From contig NAOQ01000105.1 in the NCBI GenBank assembly GCA_002751075.1, positions 77,672 to 88,687 on the forward strand: 11,016 nt of DNA. The letters run 5' to 3'. The notes beneath the pieces were generated by a model. That model ran no database searches and was not told the DNA's origin. It worked only from the letters and a program-made list of their open reading frames with translations. Of this stretch, positions 1 to 7,344 are shown piece after piece; the first letter of the stretch is position 1, and each line of letters begins with the position of its first letter. Made by a program: the position numbers and the translations under genes. The DNA is from Ichthyophonus hoferi. Taxonomy: Eukaryota; Opisthokonta; Ichthyosporea; Ichthyophonida; Ichthyophonidae.

Positions 1-244
1 TATAGGTATATATGGTATGTAGATATATAGGCACAGTGTATTGAGTATTGAGCAGTGATTGTGGGTCTATCTATAATGCTGTGATAACGATTGGTCTGCC
101 TGAAAGGATGAAATGTAAAGGAGAGTGATGTGTACAATTAATCAATCAAAGGGTACACAAAAAACAAAAAAAGACAGATATGCATATAGTACATACATAG
201 ATATAGATATGCATATAGTACATACATACATATACCCTGCCTAC
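1..244 (-). other. Left edge: intron 18 (or 3' region) with a direct repeat
   Basis: This stretch follows the last traced donor. It contains a perfect 23-bp direct repeat (177-199 and 206-228) and tata/gata-rich sequence. I see no exon or polyadenylation site that I would defend. Confidence 0.55.
177..228. repeat. Perfect 23-bp direct repeat, period 29
   Basis: Both copies read gatatgcatatagtacatacata and are separated by six bases (gatata). This is a local duplication just downstream of the exon 18 donor in the transcript. Confidence 0.92.
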
Positions 245-311
245 CTTGCCTCATCAGTAAGCTTTTAATCTGCTCACTAGTAGAGATCTCTAGATGGGTC
301 ACTACCTTGGG
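245..311 (-). CDS. Exon 18: residues 787-809, last exon traced, gene runs on
   Basis: The acceptor ggcatgcag|CCC has a poor pyrimidine tract, but a good candidate branch site (gatCTAACc) lies about 25 bases upstream. The donor is GGCAAG|GTAGGC, in phase 1. The peptide is PKVVTHLEISTSEQIKSLLM plus RQ. No stop codon is reached, so at least one more exon must lie to the left of this window. Positions 1-244 show no convincing further exon. Confidence 0.58.
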
Positions 312-3300
312 CTGCATGCCCCACCGCCATTGGTTGGTTAGATCACCATCACATATCATATTACTTGTCCTATTGGATATTTGATTGTGATCATGTCATC
401 TCATTACACGATTGCGTATTATAATTATGCAATCTATTTCACAGGAAGGCTTAATTATAATCACCTATGGTTAATCCATTCCCTCACCAATCAAATACCT
501 TCTCCTGCCACCTTTTAAAATCCTACCAATGGTCATAAGCACATATACACGCACCATCTATACATAGATAAACCAGCAAGCAACAATCCAATTTCACATG
601 CCAATTAACATTAATTAATTAATTTGTCGCATATCCACCAAAAACATGGTCCGAATTGTTTTAGTTTTAAGTACACTTATATAACCAATCCCATTAATCT
701 GTAAAATCCATAATATAATATAATTGGGTAACTAGGATTAAGTAAAGTCACAGAGACAAGCAGAAAACAAAAGGAGGAAAAGAAAAAAGAATTGATGAAC
801 CTAAAAGACCTCAAATAAATAGGATAATGTATGGAGGAATAGAGAGAGAGAGAGAAATAGCTCAATCAAGCAAACATGCAAATAGCTCATAGGTCTATAG
901 CGTACCGCATTCTGGTCATCTTCCAAAAAACCCGCCAACCTATTAGAAGCTAGGTGAACGACATCGACATCAGGATCAATCTCAACTAGAATAATATAAT
1001 ACGTTATTTATTTTTTAATGATACTGAGTGATTGAATCAGTCTCTAGTGAGGGTTATATAGTATATGTTAACATATATGCTCACATGTGTTATTTTTTTA
1101 ATGACACTGAATAATTGGACCAGTCTCTAGTAGGGTTATATAGGATATGTTAGGCTTAATGCACATACTTACATGTGTTATTTCCTAATGGTACCAAATG
1201 ACTGTGTGCTGGCAAGGTGTGTTACAGGAGATACCATATTTCTCTAATGATTGGCAGAGAATAAGTCCTCGACCTATATAATATAATACAGTCCAATATA
1301 ATACAGTTCAACAATAATATTGCTGAAATTACAGGCCAACGATTAGATAAAAGTCACGAAGATAGGGTAGGGGAAAAAAGAATAAAATGAAAATCAAATT
1401 CATATAACAGGGCTAGTCTATGCATATATTATATTATTTTCTATGTTCCCTATGTAAAGTGTGACTACTATACTACTATACCACTATGCTAAACAGCAAA
1501 ACAATACCTACGCTCTTTATTTGATATTAACTCCAGTTGTTTCTCAAGTATGGTTGTAAACCGCGGTAGAAGCGATTCAATTGCCTCAATCGAAGGCTTC
1601 GGTGTCTCATCCTATAGGCCCACCCAAAGTTAACACGGCGTATATAACCAATACAATCATCACTCACTTTTAAATAATATTGTGATTGCATGAAAAGAAA
1701 TGATCTGGATAATGTCAAGGTGGTGCTTGGTGGAGCCATACCCATATATGGACATATACACGTGCACCTAGGTGACTAAATATAGGACAGGGTTTGGTAA
1801 GTACATGTATGGGTACGTATACGAATAATAAGAATAATAACAATAACAAGAGTAACAGTAGTAATAATAATGATAACAAGAAAGATGATAATAACATACT
1901 TGGGCTGTAAACAAAAACTATATTACAATGAACATAGTGTTGTATATTGTAGCATATCAATACTCAATACATCGATAGATGCATATATGCATGCATGAAT
2001 AGTTTATGTAATTGCTGTATGTATATGTTGACCCACGTATATCTACATACATATAGTATATATAGAATGGAAGATAACACATTAATAATTAACTAGTATA
2101 TATCCAAACTATATCTACAGCCACAAAGACAGGGTGAATGGACATGTGACGGTGGAGGTTTCAATATGGTAAGCAATCAACTATGACGTCATTTGATGCC
2201 ATAAGTCAGTTATGAAATCCAATCCGATCGATGGTTTGTTTGTTGACATTAAAGATTATACCATATATAGATAAATTAAAGAGAAGGGTGTGGGTATAGG
2301 GAGAGATCTTAACAAAAATTAAAATTAAAAGTAAAAAATAAAAAAGCCATATAAGAGATATGTTGCATGCCTACCCTTTTGCCAGTTTTATTCTTCTGGT
2401 GCTCCAATAGGGCGTCGACCTCAGCCCAGACCTTGCCCACAACATTGGGTTCTAATCCTGAAAATAGATCATCCACACAGAATGGTTCTTGGTCTGATAG
2501 GGGGATCTTATGTAAGGCACACCATACATTTGACACTCCCTCTCTTACAGAATATCCATCCAACCTATCTGTCTTACTCTCGCTTTATGAAAGGTGTCTC
2601 ATTGGTTTTAATTCACACAATCCTTTCTTTCTTACCATCTTACGGCTGAGTTTCTGACCCTAAACTACTCACAAAATTCCAATCTATCACTTTAAACCCA
2701 CGAATTTCATGGGGTTTTATGTGAATTAAAAGCACTTTTTTTATACATATATTTATATATTATTAGGGTGTCAGGCATATTTTACAAAAAGAAGTATTGA
2801 TCTCTTTAGACTTTATTTGACTTTAAAAGTATAAAAATACACCAATGAATTATCAGTAATATCACGTACACTATAGTTACTTTCCAAAACCACAAATAAT
2901 CACGGGTGACGTAGATAGGTATTTTATGGCATTCAATCATATCCTCAAACTATGTTCAAATAACAATTTAAAAGGTAGTTAAAAGATGAAAGAACCAATC
3001 AAAAGAGGTCATACTCACTGGAGTAGTAGGAGCATAGCACCCATCGGAGGGTAGCATTAAACTCTCCAGTGTCATTGGTTATGGCAGTGTGTAGGAATGT
3101 ATAGCATGCCTCCATAAATATCTGTACAGATAGATAAATATATATACTGAGCAATGGTTATCTAGATAGGGCGTCATTTGGTAATATATAATGTTGTACT
3201 GAGGTAGAGTTAGAGACGGGTCTATCATACATAAAATCATATCTTATATACCATACATGCTATACATATCTTATACATCCTATATACTATACATACCTTG

Positions 3301-6300
3301 CCTTATACAACCTATATACTATACATACCTTATATACCTCACATGCTATACATATCCTATATATCTTACATACTATACATACCATATATATTATACACAC
3401 CCTGTATACCTCATAAACCATACATACTTATGCATGCCATATATACCCTATATAAAATATCCAATATACATATACTGAAGACACCGGACAAATAAAAAAT
3501 AAAGTAAATATAGTAAAACATAGCCAATCATATGCACTCATTAAAATTAACCATGGCTCACTTTTAGCTGATCGTTAATAGTCACTCGCTTGGTAAGGAC
3601 ATTCAACGAATCATCGGACAGCACTGCATAAAAAAGGCAGGGGATAGGAGAGCATTAATGAGCATCACTGATAATGCACCAATTACAATAAGGCATGCAT
3701 AGCCATATATAGATACATATACTGTGAAAAACAGTCAATCTCCATATTTCAATTCTTTGATAAGAGTATATAGATATAGTAGGTTGTCCCAGTCCAAAGA
3801 ATCGATAATTTACTAAAGTAAATAAATAATAATTATAGAGATATAGTATACAAGTATACATACACATACACATACACCTATACATATACACATCCTAACC
3901 TTTTATAGTAAGCTCTATCAAGTCAAACAAAGCCGACACAATTTGGGGGACAGCCCCAGCATGATTGGCATCACCCAGAGGAGAGGCCAAGGCTATGGGA
4001 TCATACCACAATAGATTAGATTAGATTAGATTAGATTGGTATTAAACTGTATTGTAATTGACTGTATACCCTTGAATAAGGGGGCTATATGAGCGGATTT
4101 ATACTTATTGAGTTATACTCGGCTACATTTAGTCATTTAGTATGCTAGAGTTGAGTACTGGGCCTGTACTATATTGCATTGCATTATATTGTGTTATAAC
4201 ATACTATACTATGCTATATTCTATTACATCACATTATACCATACCAGATTATAGTATATTTGTTATACTATACTATACTATACTATACTATATACTATAT
4301 ACTATACTATACTATACTATATTATACTATATACCATACTATATTATACTATATACTATACTATACTATATACCATACTATACTATACTAAACTATACTA
4401 TACTATATACTATACTATACTATACTACACTATATACCATACTATACTATACTGTATACCATACTATATTATACTATATACCATACTATATACTATACTA
4501 TACCATACTATATACTATATTATACTATACTATACCACATTACACTAAGATAACGACATAGAGATATCGGATATACACTTACATGTGATGGCCTTTTCCA
4601 AGAATTTATTAATAACTGGGGTTCCCATAAACTCTACAAATGCAGTCTGATTCTTATACGTTAACACCTTCTCAATTGCTGTGATATGGCAATATTGCGA
4701 TTAGTCTCTACTCTTAATATAATAGCCTTATATGGCTATTTTCAGGTTTATACATACGTGTATGACTTATTCTATTGGTCGATTATGCCACAGTAATTGC
4801 GTTTATGTGATAAGAATTGATGTGATGGTTATAAGATTGTGATTAGATAAGATTGCATTTAGATCAGGTAAAACCAGAATGGTAGACCATCGTGGAGTCA
4901 TTTTTGCTCAAGCATTGTGTTTATTTGATATCAATCCTCATGTAAAATAACATAATAACTACAACACAGTGAAATAATAGCTGCCCAGACTACCAAATAA
5001 CATAATCCTCACATTATTGCAACAAACTTAATAACGTTGCCATAGTTACCGTTAAATAGCTCCAATCCTATGTCATTTCCCAAGCCATCTATCTCCTCCA
5101 ATGACATTTGAAGTTCACCTCCAAGGCTATTGGTGGAGTCCACAGGGGAGAAGACTCCCAGGTCAGTGTCATAGTTAGCGGTATTATCTGTGGATGCAAA
5201 ACACTATCTGATTAGTCGATTGATAGGTAATGCAATTATGATGATTGATTAGAGTGCAGTAGATAATGATATTTGGTTTATAGTATGCATATAGGAGGCG
5301 GAATAATAGCTGACAAAGTGTGCATTGGTACGTTATGGTGGTTGTATGAAAGAATGGGAATCGGAAGGCTGTTGATAGATGAAATAAATTGAGCCATAGT
5401 TGCTATTGGGAGACAGAGAAAGACGAGGATTGAATGGCTATTTATTGTAGAGAAAGGAAAGTCAATAAAATAAAAATAAGAAAAATAATAATCAATAACA
5501 CTTCAAGGATGGCTACCCTGGCAACCTAGTAGGCAAAAGGTGTAAATCCCATCTCAATTTGCTCTACGCATCTAAGAAGTTGCCTCCTATAACCTACTAT
5601 GGTACAGCAAAGTATAGTATAGTATAGTATAACAGTATACAATATAGTAGATCCTAGTATAATAGAGTATAGTGAAGAATAGGATTAGGATAGTAGAATG
5701 GATTATAGTATAGTATCATAGAGTATAACATCATATAGTATAGTATAGTACAGTAAACAAATATATGTACACAGGTGAACACTACGGGCAATAATCTGTC
5801 TATATCTACCTAATATATCCTGTTCCGATACAGAGGTACGGGGGCTGACTCTCCTCTTAGAGAGTTTGGCGTTCATTGAGTCCAGGAAAGAGGATTGCCT
5901 TTTAGGAATAAAGCACGTTATACCAGCCACTGATTAGTTTATGCCGCTATGTTTAGAGTCACATTAAATATTAAATTTATTTTATTTTAAAATCTGTTTA
6001 CTAATAATAACTGGATTAGGGTGAAATTGGTGTTTCAATAATATTATTGTTATGCTTATTGCTGTAATCGATAAAAATTATTAAATTAAAACCCAACAAT
6101 TTAATCTCTCCTATCACTATTATTACTAAAACGTTATTATTAAAATTAGTCAATTTTAAGAGCCCATATAATATATTTAACTGTAGGATCTCTTAGGAGT
6201 TGGAAAAAAATATGCCTCAGGAGATTGGGTAAATTTGAGGTTTTTAAAAAACATTCAATGATCCACTATTCGATCCTTATTGAGTGGCTACCTTTTTAAC

Positions 6301-7313
6301 CACCCGCAATCAGCTATACATGCGTGATACAATCCCAATCATAATTCTGACTTGTCCCCTACATTTTAAAATTATAAAATTAACACATACCACATGATAC
6401 TAAACAAGAAATGAAAATATGCACTAACAGCACACTGGATAGTCATTGGGTGATCTAAGGCAAGTTCATTGGGCCATAATTTTAAATGATAAATAAATGG
6501 ATAGCACTTTTTAAATAAATACCATGCAATCAATGTGCGCCAATCATAAACTAACCAATTAGGACCTCCTACCTGTCTGCCTTGACTTTGCCACAAAGAA
6601 TCTGTAGGTATTACAGGAGTATTAGCACTTCCCCTTATACCACTCGTCATTATAAGGTCTACCCACTTTATATATCTATATGAACTTAACTTACTAGTAA
6701 AGGATATGTAACTACCCGTATAGCCAGTGAGGTGAACACAATAAAAGAAAGAGATGGTGTTAAATTTTAAAGGTTGTAATAGCCTATCAAAGGACTCCTA
6801 CCTGATCAGTTAGACACACTTTGATCTTATTCAAGTCATCAAATGCCCTCCATTCTTGCTCGAACGGAAAATTGTCATCTGGATAAATGACCAATCACCA
6901 TTAGTACTGGTTATCACTACTACTGTACCTAGATATGAGCGATGTCATTACAAATGGCAATCACGCTATAGTCATCAATAAACCTCTATGATTGGATACA
7001 AATCAGTACATGATGGTACTGGTAAAGATATAGGTAGCACCCTACTGGTTGCATACCCCACAGGCCAATGGTAGCTTTGCGCCATGCCATATTATAGCCA
7101 GTCCATATGACCTCTAGCTTCTTCTCGCTCAATTATTTATAAAGGAGGCATAAACAATACATGACATGCAGAGAATTTACAACCCATGTCAACTACTAAG
7201 GTGTATGGACACAGACTTGTAATAGTAAAATGGTAATGATTATAGTAATAGTAATAATAATAAGAATAATAATAAAAACCAAAACAAAAAAAAACAAGAA
7301 TCATAATAATAGC

Positions 7314-7344
<31 letters not shown>

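Larger units (their letters stand above)
986..1511 (-). other. Intron 16 with minisatellite
   Basis: This 526-nt intron in phase 1 runs from GTAGGT to attattctag. The 3' half in transcript order is occupied by the degenerate minisatellite at 1008-1205. A tandem pair of 15-mers lies at 1280-1309. The rest is plain. Confidence 0.7.
3993..4582 (-). other. Intron 11 with ACTAT and GATTA arrays
   Basis: This 590-nt intron in phase 1 runs from GTAAGT to atcccatag. It contains the long ACTAT array near the donor and a short GATTA run near the acceptor. The 139-residue plus-strand ORF over this region is a translation of the array (Tyr, Ile, Leu, Thr only) and not a gene. Confidence 0.75.

Noticed and set aside
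906-985. Exon 17 peptide resembling an adaptin HEAT segment (LEDDQN)
   Set aside because: The match is a few residues long, and nothing in the neighbouring exons looks like an adaptin.
1715-1960. Leucine-rich minus-strand ORF resembling a signal peptide or membrane protein
   Set aside because: The poly-Leu run is the translated AAT/AAC-type trinucleotide repeat, and no splice-compatible exon exists there.
2692-2720. Imperfect hairpin in intron 14 (taaaccca ... tggggttt)
   Set aside because: It is short, with mismatches and a bulge, and no associated gene or terminator context. It is noted only in the intron entry.
4142-4561. A 139-residue plus-strand ORF rich in Tyr, Ile, Leu and Thr
   Set aside because: It is a direct translation of the stop-free ACTAT array inside intron 11, with no coding character.
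4196-5754. Repeat arrays considered as CRISPR-like or centromere-type structure
   Set aside because: The units are five-base and contiguous, with no spacers or longer higher-order unit, and they sit in introns of an active-looking gene.
6372-6650. A 92-residue minus-strand ORF (SGIRGSANTPVIPTDSLWQ) as an alternative to exon 7
   Set aside because: It would need an acceptor in phase 1, but exon 6 leaves in phase 0, where the longer acceptor meets a stop. The ILCGKVKA reading fits both phase and the expected motif.
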